Shown here piece by piece: positions 1-12,809 of a stretch of DNA of 64,000 nucleotides. Made by a program: the position numbers and the translations under genes. The stretch spans positions 1-64,000 of the forward strand of contig JAOTOL010001009.1 of the NCBI GenBank assembly GCA_034440575.1, in the 5' to 3' direction. This stretch comes from Imbricaverruca yamaguchii (taxonomy: Eukaryota; Arthropoda; Thecostraca; Neoverrucidae). Numbering within the stretch: position 1 is the stretch's first letter; every line of letters begins with the position of its first letter. Below the pieces are notes generated by a model. That model worked only from the letters and a program-made list of their open reading frames with translations. It made no database searches and was not told where the DNA came from.

Positions 1-914
1 ACTGTCCATTGTCCATTGTCTCTACTAAAATGGTCTCTTTCCATCTAATGACACAAAGCGCTAAGATCTTCTTTATCCCTTTCACGAAAACGATTAACGC
101 AAGCGAGCTGCAGGTTTATAAGCCACAATACACAGTTGGGACGCCTAGACAAAGAAAGCTTAATCTTAGTGCTGAGGAACGGGTCAGTTTTTGGCGAACC
201 CTGAAGGGTTGCGATAATCATCGGCCAAACATGTAATGGCCGTTGGATGCTGGACACTACCGCACTCCTACCCGACCCACCGAAGAGCCATCTCATGCAT
301 TTTTGCCGTGTGCGTTTGTCATGTCCACTGACATCTGACACTGCAATCTTTCTGGCGGACACAAACATTTATAAAGTTCAGTGTTTTTTTGCATTTCCCA
401 GCACAACCATCGGAGATGAAGTGGACTTTCTCCAGTTCTGAATGCATCTGCAGTATGTGCGGGATCACCACAAACTGGAACGCTGTCGCTGCATTGCTTT
501 GTGTTGGGAGTTAGAACGCACAAAATAGTTCGTACGAATCGCTGGTGCATAGCGGTAACAGATGAAGTGTGCATTGGTTTTTTTCCGGTTTTTTATTGCG
601 AAAATTTGAGCGCATCCTGGATGACGAAAGAAGAATTCGAAGAAAAAAAATCGCAACGACCACGACCGACTCACCGACTCCCTGATTGTCAGAGATAGTC
701 ACGCAATTGATTAAAGTTTTGCGATTGCGTCTGGACGATAAAGTGGTGACGGGTCAGCTTCGATGCTCTGTCACCAAGCGCAGAAACATGTTCGTCAGCT
801 CCGGAATCACATCAACCCGCTGGCAACGACCAACAGATCGCGACCAGGCGCAACGACGCCCCGGTGGCTCAGCTGGCCAGAACGCTAGCCTGCTCTGGTC
901 TCCCCTATCCTGAC

Positions 915-1150
915 GACACAGAGTTCGAGTCGCTTCGCGCGCTCGCATTTGGCCCCCGGCCGGGAGTGTCAGTTGGCAGCTGGAACGACAAGGCCGGGGA
1001 CGAACTACAGGGCGGCCGTGTCGGTGCGTTGACGGCACGTTAAGTTTTCGGTCTAAATTCTGCCGTTGAACTGGAATTCATGGATCAGGTGATGGAGCCA
1101 GGGTCCACGCATCAAGCTCTGCTTAGCAATAGAACCCTGGTTCCTTAACA
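915..1150 (-). repeat. Dispersed repeat D, copy 1
   Basis: It matches 53825-54040 in inverted orientation over about 210 bp, for example GGGAGTGTCAGTTGGCAGCT and CGTTGAACTGGAATTCATGG. Element class is unknown and it has no coding potential I can identify. Confidence 0.75.
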
Positions 1151-1204
1151 CGCCTGAAGGGGGAGGGAGGGGGGTCCGGTTTTTCGTAGATAACTGCCGA
1201 CTTT

Positions 1205-1567
1205 ACCAGGCCGATATACGCCATTGTTTGTGCCTGCTTAAAAATGAACGGCACGTTGTTTAAAGAAAGAAAAACGAAAAATCCACCGAAAAATTTTCTT
1301 AAGGCGGTAACGCAAACAAAATTCAGCGCCAGACCACAACATCGGCGCGATGCGCTTCCCATATATTTTTCGTACACGACTCCATATTGTATCGGCCGAC
1401 ATACGCCATTTTTTTCGTACCTGCTTAGAAATGACCGGCGCATTGGGTAAAGGTAGAAAAATGAAAATCGGCCGATAAGGTTTTATGTTATGGTCCGTTA
1501 AAGCTTTAAAAAATCGCAGCGCCAGATCACAAAAATTGGCGCTGATACGCTTCCCGTGTATTGACAA
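1205..1567. repeat. Two imperfect direct copies of about 175 bp
   Basis: 1205-1380 and 1390-1567 share GCCGA.ATACGCCATT, CCTGCTTA.AAATGA, GCGCCAGA.CACAA and GCTTCCC near their ends. Nature unknown. 1-914 upstream shows nothing I recognise. Confidence 0.65.
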
Positions 1568-4500
1568 AAGGGAGGTGTTCTTGACAACACTAAGCGACTT
1601 GTTTAATGCATATTGTTATGCTATATAATTTAAAAGTCATGTTAGGTCGCCGAGGTCATCATGACAGGCTAATGGAAACAAACTTGGTCAACTGGAATGT
1701 TGTCATAAATGGAAATGACTGTCATGCGATTGATGTTACATTGCATGTTGCTACCTGCACATCCGGAAATCTTCTGTTTGTCATTGTGTGCCTAAGCGTT
1801 TCTATACTGCATGCATGTATTTCACTCCTTTCTTTGCGAATCAGATTGTGAGAGCCGCCCAACGGAGCAGTCAGGTGGGCAGCCCGGTTCCGATAACTGG
1901 AGCAGGAAATGACCTGATAAAGTGCTCCTATATAGGTGACCTTAGGTCAAATGGCGAATCTGGCATATGTATTGCATCATTAGTAATGTCTAAAGCATCA
2001 TTAATGGCAATTTTGAAGAATTTAAACAAAATCACAGCGAACCATAATAAAGACAAGCCAAGCCACGCAAAACCAGAACATTTTAAAAACATATTTTCAC
2101 CTCATTTAACCTTGAAGATATCGACCTAAGGTCACGAAATTTGCACACAATATAGTTAACTATCGTGCCCATCCACCCTGCGAATTTTGTTGCTCTAGCC
2201 TTAATGGGAGCCGAGATCTTATGGGGCGGTATCCGCCCCTCCAGTGCGCGTAAGTTTCAGAGGCCCTCCAGGGCGCGTGTTAAGCCACCCCAGCAACAAC
2301 CCGGATTTTTTTAATGAGTGCCCCAGCGCTGGGCAGCACGCAATAGTGAGGCATCAGCCTCGCAAAGGTTGAAAACCCAATGGCAGGGCGGTAATTTCGT
2401 TCCTCAAATGCAGTGCACAATTCGGGAAGATTGCCCAAAAGAAGCTTTAAGGAGCTAGCTGAATTACATTTTCTACTGCATATTTCGCGCCATACGCAAA
2501 TCGCGCGGTTTTAGGATCCACTGCCGGGGCACAACCTATGAATATCATCGGACTCGTAAAACCAAACCACTCTCCTGTTCAATTTCTATTCAGGGACGTG
2601 GGCGGCTGAGGCGGCTTCCAACAACATCTCTTAAAAACGTCATAAAATAGTGACGGACAGGGGGACGACTCGTCGCTCACGCGTCAACAAGCTCCGGCGA
2701 CACCACAAGACCAGACCGTGACAAAATTCTGCAATGCACCGTAAACTGTGATAGCGTTATCAAACCAGCAAAATCACCCATATTGGACCTATGTGACCTT
2801 TCATGACGCGTTGATCGTCTTGTTGTTTTCTCTGAACAGTGCTCCCAGACGTCATCACATCAAATACCCTCTATAATGTACACCTCAAGCGTCAACTTAA
2901 GGACACGTCGCTGACACCTTTCTCCGGACTTACAAACCACTATGTCGTGGTGAGGTCATTAACCAGCATGTGTCCTCTTGACCTATGGAATATGGCGTAT
3001 CACTATATCACTATTGACAATATCACTGTTTTGATATATGGATGAGAAGCATTTAAATGGCATCATATCTGATATGCTCCTAATACGTAAAATAATTGGT
3101 TCATTCTACGGCAAATCGACAAGAGCACAACACCCAATACTGTATATTATGACGAAGATAATTGTGTGGGGTTACCTGATGCACTGAATCCAGCTGTGCA
3201 ACCTATAGCAAGATCAGATCAACGATCAAGTAGTTATAGCCCCGGATGTTTTGAGACGTCACCTATCAAGCGTGTTTAGAGGTCATTAACTCGATGCAAA
3301 ATAATCCAAATTGTGCAAAAGTATCGTTCAACTCATGCTAATACACTACATCTTTTGGGTTTTCCGGAATTTTCGTTTTCGGGCTATTTGAAGTCGTGAC
3401 ATCGTGACCTGCGGACATGTGACCAATTTTAGCCTGAGGGATAGTCATAATGCTGTTTTAAAAAATGAAGAAATCAAGTTCGATGTCATTTTTTTTTCCC
3501 CTGTTCCCCCTGTTTTGCATGTTCGATGTTATTCCTCACTTGCATGTCCCACTTCACAGAAGCTACTATTACCACAGGCCCCGCATCGGTAGACTCACGA
3601 ACCATTACGGTGCTGTGTGTCACTGGTGCTAACTTGCGGTGCCCCCTGTGCGTCCTTCACCGTGATGACTCTCGAGAAGTGCTCAGTGAGGCGGGTCGTG
3701 ACGTCCATTTCCTCTTGCTTTGGCACGCACATGAGCTCGATACCGGGGCCCTCCAATATCGTTTGGCAGCCGGCGACGTGACATGGGAGGGAAAATTGCC
3801 CAGACCGGTAGGCGCTCCAGCCAAACTTACGTGTTTTCCACACAACATTTCCACAACATTTCCACACAACACCACATTTTGTCGCATTGTTTTTTAAAAA
3901 AAAGTGCACCACTACACTTTGATCAACAACTTACCTGTCGTTAGAGACGATATGCCGAGCATGGGCATGACTTCATCCGTAGCTTGCCCATTAACCCTTC
4001 CCGTCTCGGGGGGGTCTTCAACCGCCCCTCAGGTTTTCGCGGATAGCAGACGAAACGGCGCGCGGCAGTGCGACCAAATTTGGCATACCGTTTCCCACAT
4101 CAATTTGACATGCTAAATCAAAATTGTAAGGTCAAGTCACCTAGGGTCAACGAGTTAGTCAAGATCAAGTGAGGTCACCTCCAAAAATGTTCAACCAGTC
4201 GTCACACTTTAACGGATACAGATATTTTAATGAAGCTTTCAGCGTTTGCTCATCTTTACGGATGTAACAAAACGAACGAGTGGAATTTTTTCCCCATTTT
4301 TGACTACATATGAATTTTGCGTATTTGCCAAATTGAGTTTAAATAGAAGATTCTGCCTAAAGCAAGCATTTTTTATTACAGCAAGTTGACCTCCAACGTT
4401 TCTCGGTCAACGTCTGAAACGTTTCTTCCTTTTCCCATTGGAAAATGAAAATGAAAGAAAACTTGAAAGCCCCCCAAAAAATGAAATGTTTATTTATTGG

Positions 4501-5160
4501 GGGCCAAAAAATATAGTCCTGGTCGATTTCGCGTCCTTTTCTCATTCTAAATAAGTTTTGTTTTTCATATATCCACCAAAATGGACTCCCCAGAGTCAAA
4601 AACATAATGTAAGTCGTGAAAAGTCGTGAAAATCTAGCCCCCATGGTGAGTCACTTTTGGGGGAAAATTGTTTTGAAGGGTGGACCCGGACCCTACTCGT
4701 CGACCGCTTTCCGATGACACCTCTTTCGTTTTCGTGCCATGCTTAGTTTGGATTTTAGAGGGGGTCTTCAACGGCCCCCCCCCCCCACCCGAGACGGGAT
4801 GTGAAGATTTGGCCGGAAAGACGGCGCGGATTAAGCTGAATGCTGGCGCCGGGAATAGCGGAATCAGCGGAAGGAATGGACCCGCCTTCAGTACTTTCAT
4901 GTTGGCTGCCGACTTCCGCATCAGGACCTCATTAACTATCTGGTACAGGAAGGCTGCGTGAAAGCTTGGCTAATCTGGGCCGCCAGTTGAAGCACAGGTC
5001 AGTACCCTCAGTTATACGGATGCTACGGGTATCATTTATATTTCTGATCCGCAAATCCGAAACCTTGACCACGTTCTGATCAACAGGCTTCTTATTCCGC
5101 TGAAACGGATCGCCACACAAGACGGGGCATCATCATCGTAGCACGTGCAGAACGCCTAGG
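1568..5160. other. No gene recognised
   Basis: AT-richer non-coding sequence. GGGTCTTCAACSGCCCC occurs near 4015 and 4765, both next to a CGTCTCGGG/CCCGAGACG motif in opposite orientation, which suggests remnants of another dispersed repeat. Open frames are short and unsupported. Confidence 0.6.
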
Positions 5161-5194
5161 TTGGTTATTTGGGCTTTCGGGCGCATCGACTGCG
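5161..5194 (-). mobile_element. Tail fragment, about 34 bp
   Basis: The minus strand shows GCAGTCGATGCGCCCGAAAG and CCAA at the 3' end; the 5' half of the hairpin is missing. No target-site duplication was found. Confidence 0.6.
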
Positions 5195-5755
5195 TGACCC
5201 CTTTGTCCCAAGAACTAAAAATATCACAATCGTAATCTAAACCGTAAATAACCCAGTGTACCAGTTTTTCGACCAAAATAAGTGCGGGGTGAACAATTTG
5301 GATCTAACATGGCGATCAGTCCTGGAATCGTCCAAATAGCATAAGAGGAAAATTTGTCATAGATGTACTTCACCAAAGCATTGGATTTACATCAGATTAT
5401 TCCGGTATTAAGATGATCCCAACACCACCGTCACGCATTTCTTTCACCACACAAGGATGGCCTAATCTTAACTTGGTACCGTGAGGAACCGAGACATGCA
5501 TTGTGAAGACCATGGCTGCGGCTGTATGCTGGACTTGCGGCTGTTTGTACTTACATTGGCACGTGCGCATGCCCGATACAGTGGCAATCGCAAGCAGACT
5601 CGTCGTACGGGCACCGGCTAGTGCGCCAAAGCCGATCATGTGCTCGTTCTCGAACTGATGTACCAGGCGAAAATTATCCGGCATGTCATGTGAAAATTAT
5701 CCTGCGGGTCATGTGAAACACCTCTCCTGCCTGGGTCATGGTGGTAAAACGCATG

Positions 5756-5927
5756 GTTGGCTGGTTACTTGGTTTTACGACACGTCGACCGTTCAGTCAT
5801 GTAGCGCTGCCAATCTCTCACGCCGATCGGTCGCCGGAGAAGAGTAGCGACAGGTGAGACTCGAACCCACAATCTTTCGATTCTGAGACGGGCAACTTAC
5901 CCATAGACTGTCCTACCCGTCCCCGGC
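5756..5927 (-). mobile_element. tRNA-headed SINE, type A
   Basis: On the minus strand it has a tRNA-like head with an A-box-like segment and a B-box-like GGGTTCGAGTCTCACC at 5875-5850. A body follows (GCGTGAGAGATTGGCAGCGC), and then a tail with GTCGACGTGTCGTAAAACC and CCAA repeats. It is flanked by the 10-bp target-site duplication AAAACGCATG at 5746-5755 and 5928-5937, which fixes its ends. Confidence 0.85.
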
Positions 5928-6298
5928 AAAACGCATGCATACACTGATTTAGAACGCCACGGAAATGCTTGCAGCTGAGCAACCAGTCCGATTCCGCGGA
6001 AAAGGTTCTCTGGCGAGCTTGTCGATGCGCGTTTTCGCGCTCCCACCTACATTCTGCGACACAATATCGTTCAGACGTTGGTCGGCTTCCTGCTGGAATG
6101 CGATGCCATGAGGTGCAGAACCTGGCACGGTCTCACACGGACGACACAGCGGCCGACGACGGCGCACGTAAGACAGCCGCTCAAATACACACAACCCAAC
6201 CGGAGAAAGGAGACGCTGGGCGGCGCCGACTTCCGAGCAACTCGTGGCGTGGTGCATCAAGCTCCTGCAGGCCACAACCGACACCGGCCGACCCCTGC

Positions 6299-6471
6299 CT
6301 GCCAGGTCCACCTGCCAGGTCAATCTCCCAGGTCCACCAGTCAGGTCCGCCTGTCAGGTCCACCTGTCAGGTCCATCTGCCAGGTCCGCCTGTCAGGTCC
6401 ACCTACCTGCCAGGTCCACCTGTCAGGTCCACCTGTCAGGTCCACCCGCCAGGTCCATCTGCCAGGTCCAA
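6299..6471. repeat. 13-bp tandem array (CAGGTCCACCTGT type)
   Basis: About 13 imperfect copies with C/T and A/G variants. Because 13 is not a multiple of three, all frames cycle. The open frames here are not genes. Confidence 0.9.
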
Positions 6472-7839
6472 GTGCCCCACACGTGCAGCTGCACACACAG
6501 ACAGCTGGTTCTACACGCAGCCCACCAGTATGCCGCTGCTCGACACACCTGAAGGCTCCATACACCGGCAACTGTGTTATATTTACTTACAAGTACATCC
6601 ACGCAGCTGGTGGCTATTATTGCACAGGATGGAGGTGAATAAAAAAGTCAGCTGAATAGCTGAAAGGGCGTAAGGATTAAGGACGTTGCATACTAGAGCA
6701 CTGCAGCCAGTCGGTGCCGGCTCAATAGACTGCAACAAGGACGAGGGTAGGTGTCAGGTCAAGGAATGGAAGGGTGCTGAGAAATCAATGGCAAGGATCG
6801 TCCATATAAATTATACACTAAAAGGGAATGATGAATAGTGATGTCCTTGTTCGGATTCGTTCGTGCGTTGTCGTCTTGATTGCTGGTTCACTCTCTTCGT
6901 ACCATAATGAATCCAACTTCCACTGCGCTGTTTAATTTCTTGAGTGTAGGCTTTTCTAGGTGGTGAAAATTATTATCGATGGCAACACAGTTCTCAGGTT
7001 TTCAGGCTGATTGCAACAATAGATCACGAGGATCCAAAATTCGAGTGCTTTTTCGCCATGCTGCTTTCGCACTTCTTTCTGCCATTGAAGTAAACCTTGA
7101 TTAAATATCAGTTTTTATCCACTCATGGCTCTCGCCGGGTGCCACTGATGTCCCCACAAATTGCATGTGTGCACAGCATGCACGTTGAAAAGCAAGCGTG
7201 CCAGATATAAACGCCCTGCCTATTTCATTCTGCCCAAAAAGGATATTTTTATTTTCAAGAGCGAGAGATACGCGTCCTTCCCTAGCGAACTCCTAACCCC
7301 AACTGGTGCGACGCGCAGCAGCCACACACGCGCGTGATCCCCGGGCCTCTGGGGACACCAACGGCGGCCACACACCGACGCCAATTAGCCACAAAGAAAG
7401 TTGCTCTCTAGGCCTGCAGGCAGCGTGGATGCCAGCCGGGTTGAGTTCCAGTTCGGCCGTCGACCGGCTTAATTTCAGCGCTGCAGACTACTTTGCGTGG
7501 ATGGGATAGAATGACGCCCAGGAGGCCACAGCAATGCTCGTTGTGATGCATTAGGTGCGTTAAGCGAGCGATGCAATTACAAATGCTGCAGCCTGGCGAG
7601 AAGTTTTTGCCGATAGCCTTAACATGCACTAATAATTTCTTTTTCGTCCGGCATGCAAGCATTGTACAAGTCGGATAGAAAACGGTCATCGCTCCTGAAG
7701 TTGATGTGCTGTTTGAGGAAAACCCAACACCTCTGCGTTCTTTTTTCAGCGCCTGTACATTCTCATATGCATCGCCTGGGCGTTAATCGGCGTAAACGTG
7801 CCGTGCGACCTATACCGGTCGTCAGGACAGCACCTGCCA

Positions 7840-8290
7840 CAGTAGTCAGCACAGCAACTGCCGGTGACGTCAGCACAACAGCTTTCACAATACCTGGCAC
7901 AACAGTTGCCAGCTACCAGTACAGCAGCTGCCACAGTCGTTAGCACAGCAGTCACCAGCTATCAGTACAGCAGCTGCCACAGTTGTCAGCACAACAGCTG
8001 CTGCAGTTATCAGTACAGCAGCTGCCACAGTCGTTAGCACAGCAGTCACCAGTTATGCAGTACAGCAGCTGCCACAGTCGTTAGCACAGCAGTCACCAGT
8101 TATCAGTACAGCAGCTGCCACAGTCGTTAGCACAGCAGTCACCAGCTATCAGTACAGCAGCTGCCACAGTCGTTAGCACAGCAGTCACCAGTTATCAGTA
8201 CAGCAGCTGCCACTGTTGTCAGCACAGCAGCTGCTGCAGTTATCAGTACAGAAGCTGCCACAATCGTCAGCACAGCAGCTGTCACACAAG
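7840..8290. repeat. 46-48-bp tandem array (CAGTACAGCAGCTGCCACAG type)
   Basis: About nine copies, interrupted and diverged at both ends, rich in CAGCTG. Confidence 0.85.
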
Positions 8291-8683
8291 AGGTGACAAA
8301 CCAGTTGGCCACTGGCGGCAGCCCAAGGGAAACAAGCTATCTGGGAGCTCAACAAGCGCATCGATAGCCGAAGCCGCAGCCAGTGCTGCATATATCTTTA
8401 GCGTAGCAGTCTTGCGCAGCTGGGAGGTGGACCACGCGCGTTTCGTAGGAAGAGGGCGTCGTTTTGCATCACATCTGGGTGAGCTATTACTCTCTCAATA
8501 CTGGCCTCGCCCTTACGTTTCCTAGGTTTACAATAGATCCACGAACATGTCCGTGTAATTTTGTGGAAGACTAGTTTGGACGCTTGGTTATTTAGGCCTA
8601 GGGGCGTTTTGACTGCTTCGGTCATACAGAGTGTGGACGCTTGGAGTTTTGAATCCAATTGACCTCGCGATTGCACACGGTCC

Positions 8684-8709
8684 TTATATATATGTATATA
8701 TAATACATA

Positions 8710-8771
<62 letters not shown>
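8684..8771. repeat. (TA)n microsatellite
   Basis: About 85 bp of TA with a few interruptions at its left end. Confidence 0.95.
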
Positions 8772-8776
<5 letters not shown>

Positions 8777-9790
8777 CTTTTGGCTTCAGGCACGGACACT
8801 GTGATGGCAGGAATACTTCGTCTAGCCGAAGTCGGTCGGTCAGCGGGTCAGCCTGATCAAACTAAGTCTACGTTCTCCCAAATCATAAATTGTGGGTGAC
8901 AGCGATTGACCGTGACCATGACCTTCGGCCTTGTCGACCTTACGCTCTGCAAGTTCGCAACACTAGCCTCGTCCGTTGCACGTGCTGAAGCAGTGAAGCG
9001 AAGTGATGCATCGTCTTCGACAGAAAATGCCTGCTGTGTCAATTTTACTGCTCGAATTATATAACTGTCAATTTCTACCATAGACGACTACACAGCAATC
9101 ATGCGTACGGTTTTGCTAACTATAACACATTTTCTATGAATGTACTGTTTTGACCGTATAATATGTATACTAGCATAGCACCACACCGATAGTCTGTAAC
9201 TGTGGGGATGCTGTGACCCCGTAAGCCAGCCGGCCGACCGCGCCCGTAAATGTCGCGCCCAGTACTTTTCCGTCCGGCGCCGGCAGCGCGGTCACCGGCC
9301 GTCGCCGGAATCGAATCAGCGGTTTTTTTTCGGGCCGATGCCCGGCAACCGTGACGTGGGCTTTGGCCACCCGGTCGCGGCCGTACCCAACGAACCACCC
9401 CCGCTGGTGAGAGCTGTCTGGAGTGTGGCGCGATTGGTCGCGTGTCCACATTAATGACTGTATTTCGGCCCCCAAATTTAGAACTAGGATTACTTGCTGT
9501 CGGCTGTCGCCCAGGAACATTATTGCGCACGTCCCTTCTGTGTGCGAGTGTTAACATATATTCGCTCAACCTTCTGCACAATATATCGTGCAGAGAACAT
9601 TCAACTTTTACAAACGGAGTGACGCGGACGCGAGGTCGAGACCCTAGCATATCACGTGGCCTACATAGAGTTGCAAAAGACTTTTCTACATAAACGCTGT
9701 ATACCACTTGTGTTCCTTGGAATAGTTCAGCTTGACCTGGCCAAGTAGCTATCTGTTGCGATGCGACAGTAAATGTTGAAATATGTGCAA

Positions 9791-9889
9791 GACCCCAGTG
9801 CTTATGTGGCGGTTCCTCCCCAATCGATTTCTATGAAACAAAGCGACATCCCGGTGCTTATGAGTCGGCCCATCCCCAATCGATTCAAT
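9791..9889. repeat. Direct repeat of about 40 bp, two copies
   Basis: GTGCTTATG and CCCCAATCGATT recur 59 bp apart. Confidence 0.65.
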
Positions 9890-11034
9890 GCTCGGGCCAG
9901 TTATATTTGCCAACACCCGGATTTCTTGCAAATTGCCAACACCACTCAGGGTTTTGTCGCAAAATTTTCAGGAGCAAAATCCGCCCGGCACATGAATTTG
10001 GCTTAAGGAGCTGCCCGACGCTTTTCACTCGCCAGATAATCGGTCTAAACACCACTCCCAAGAAACAATGGGTTATGGAATTAAATTGATCGAACATTAC
10101 AACTGATTGGACATGAACCTAGTGAATTTCAGGAACTCATTAAATATTTCAACTCATACAAAATTCAACCAAAATATTTAATTCTTGTGTTATTCTGCAT
10201 GCAGGTGATCACAACTTGGCTACAGCGATAAATATCGCTGCACCGGTAGCTGGTTGCGAGAACGTTCGGTATATTAAATTCCAGAGTAGCTCCGATTTTC
10301 ACCCTGCCCCGCGCCGATGCCGACCAGACGAAGGCTGGATTCTGCACGAACTGCTCTTGTTCAGCAATAGGCCAGGGTGGCCAGCCGGGAACTGATGCAA
10401 TCAGCCCACAATGTGAGAGCTGGCGGGTGAAATTCAGCCGCCGAGTAGGAATTCCAATATTTGCTTGTGGGCTTAAGATCTTGTGGTGCAGGGCGCCTTT
10501 GTACGGGCCGCCATGCAGCACAGCCAACATGCAGCATTTCGAATACAAAAAAGTGATGCCGTTTTTTGTGGGGATACCAGACAAAGCTAAATATAAAATA
10601 ATAACTCACTCTTCCATAGAAAAGGAAGTACAGGAGCTCCATCTCCCAGGAGTCGAACTCGAGACCCGAGATTAAGCCAACCGGCCATCGACCTTGCCAT
10701 AACGAATTAATGTTCCACATAAACGGGGACGAGTGGCACGGTTTGAGACAGGTATAGCTTCTGAGATCAACTACGAGACGTTTGGAACCAACCTGAAAGT
10801 GTTGCAGCTATTCTAAGTCAAATGGCTGCATTTGTGTGGACCAATATTCTACACCAACGGTGGCAAGTAGGTACCAGCTCATTTGCTCTCCAAACGTAAG
10901 CCAATTAATTGAAGGGCGTCTGCCTTGCAAAAGTGGGAGGCGACACATTTCAGATTTTAAGTCCACCCTATGCAACGCCCTATGAATGATAGCTAACTCT
11001 AATGTCTCCTCCTCCTGCCCCAGCAGCGACCCCA

Positions 11035-11390
11035 CGAATCCCTTCAGCATCGACATGCATGGACCCCCACAGCACCAACACTCGTAGATCACTACATCAC
11101 CAACACCCATGGACCCATTCAGCATCAAAACCCATAAATCAATACAGCAGCGGCGCTCATGGATCCATACAGTATCAACACCTACGAATCAACATCCATG
11201 TGTCCCTGTAGCATCAACACGCATGGATCCCTACGGCATCAATACCCATACATCCCTTCGGCATCAACATCTATGGATCCCACCATCAACAATCATGCAT
11301 CCCGACAGCATCAACACCTATGGAACCCCACAGCATCAACATTCATGCATCCCCAAAACATCAACACCCATGGACCCCACAGCACTACCG
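11035..11390. repeat. 25-bp degenerate tandem array (GCATCAACACCCATGGAYCC type)
   Basis: About fourteen diverged copies, mostly 24-26 bp apart. No coding meaning is inferred. Confidence 0.8.
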
Positions 11391-11555
11391 TGCCTGCTGA
11401 CCAAAAGGAGACAAACAGGGCACACGACGACCGAGATGACTGAAAGTCCCCCCCCCGGTTGACGCACATCGCGTAGCTACAAGTAGCTCTCAACGCGCAC
11501 CAATAGCCGCACGGCACGCCGCCGGACGGCGACGACCACTCCCGACTAAGTGGCG

Positions 11556-11595
11556 ATGACGACGAATTGATGCCTAGGGGCACGTCGACTCGACC
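11556..11595 (-). mobile_element. Tail fragment, about 40 bp
   Basis: It is similar to the diverged copy at 38.9 kb (GTCGACGTGCCCC). An 8-bp AAGTGGCG lies on both sides (11548-11555, 11596-11603). Confidence 0.5.
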
Positions 11596-11667
11596 AAGTG
11601 GCGTCCGACCTGGTGGCGGCTGGCGAAGAAGCCCAGCCGCGACAGCGTATCGGCCGAGACGCGCTGC

Positions 11668-12222
11668 GCCGCGCGTCAGGGTCGCACCACTGCTGCGCCG
11701 CGCGTCAGGGTCGCACCACTGCTGCGCCGCGCGTCAGGGTCGCACCACTGCTGCGCCGCGCGTCAGGGTCGCACCACTGCTGCGCCGCGCGTCAGGGTCG
11801 CACCGCTGCTGCGCCGCGCGTCAGGGTCGCACCACTGCTGCGCCGCGCGCAGGCCACTGCTGCGCCGCGCGTCAGTGACCACTTGCGCCGCGCGTCAGGG
11901 TCGCACCACTGCTGCGCCGCGCGTCAGGGTCGCACCACTGCTGCGCCGCGCGTCAGGGTCGCACCACTGCTGCGCCGCGCGTCAGGGTCGCACCACTGCT
12001 GCGCCGCGCGTCAGGGTCGCACCACTGCTGCGCCGCGCGTCAGGGTCGCACCACTGCTGCGCCGCGCGTCAGGGTCGAAAGGGTCGCACCACTGCTGCGC
12101 CGCGCGTCAGGGTCGCACCACTGCTGCGCCGCGCGTCAGGGTCGCACCACTGCTGCGCCGCGCGTCAGGGTCGCACCACTGCTGCGCCGCGCGTCAGGGT
12201 CGCACCTCTGCTGCGCCGCGTC
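11668..12222. repeat. 29-bp tandem array (core GTCAGGGTCGCACCACTGCT)
   Basis: About nineteen nearly identical copies with two irregular units (near 11860 and 12075). GC-rich; overlapping open frames of up to 261 codons are read-through. Confidence 0.93.
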
Positions 12223-12246
12223 GGCCGGCTCGAAACGCCTCCCGCC

Positions 12247-12401
12247 GCGGATCGGGTTGTGGCTCTACGACGCACTCAGCAGCTGAGGCCATGCGGCGTC
12301 GCCTGCCTCTCACGCTGGCAGGAAGGACGGGCATCGCGGCGAATCGAACCCCGTGCCTCTGGCTTGCCAGACGCTCAGCTTGACCACTGAGCGGCCGACG
12401 C
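12247..12401 (-). mobile_element. tRNA-headed SINE, type B
   Basis: On the minus strand the head reads GTCGGCCGCTCAGTGGTCAAG (A-box region) and later GGGGTTCGATTCGCC (B-box region). The body has CGATGCCCGTCC, and the tail contains GCTGAGTGCGTCGTAGAGCC. It sits just beyond the end of the 29-bp array. No target-site duplication was found. Confidence 0.72.
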
Positions 12402-12579
12402 CCCCGCGCGTCCCGTCGTCTCGCCCCGCCATGAATTCCGAACGGCGCTGGACTTCCAGTGGAGGCGGCCGAATTCAATCTGCATGAAACACCGCTAAAC
12501 CGCATGCAGGCGATGAGGGCGAATCACGGGTCCGCGGGGCGAGAATGCATACGAGTTCCCGGCAGTGGGCGTCTCAGTT

Positions 12580-12808
12580 CGACGTGACAGGTCGACGTGT
12601 CAGGTCGCTCGACAGGTCGGCGTGACAGGTCAGCGCGACAGGTCGGTTAGTTAGTTAGTTATTTGGGCTTTAGGGCGCATCGACCAGGGTTGATCATTCG
12701 CGCCCACGCGACAGGTCGGCGTGGCAGGTCGACGTGCCAGGTCGACGTGACAGGCTCGACAGGTCGGCATGACAGGTCAACGTGACAGGTCGGCGTGACA
12801 GGTCGACC
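12580..12808. repeat. 13-bp tandem array (GACAGGTCGGCGT type), split by a mini-retroposon
   Basis: GACAGGTCGRCGT units with substitutions, interrupted at 12647-12706 by an inserted tail unit. Confidence 0.88.
12647..12706 (-). mobile_element. Tail-only mini-retroposon, 60 bp
   Basis: The minus strand has TGGGCGCGAATGATCAACC, then GGTCGATGCGCCC and an end of TAAC repeats. It splits the 13-bp array at 12580-12808, and CGCGACAGGTCGG occurs on both sides (12634-12646, 12707-12719). The duplication is 13 bp but is part of the array period, so on its own it is weaker evidence than in other copies. Confidence 0.75.
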
Positions 12809-12809
12809 G

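Noticed and set aside
11598..12390. 261-codon open frame
   Set aside because: Cycles through the three frames of the 29-bp array and gives RASGSHHCCAARQGRTTAAP-type repeats only.
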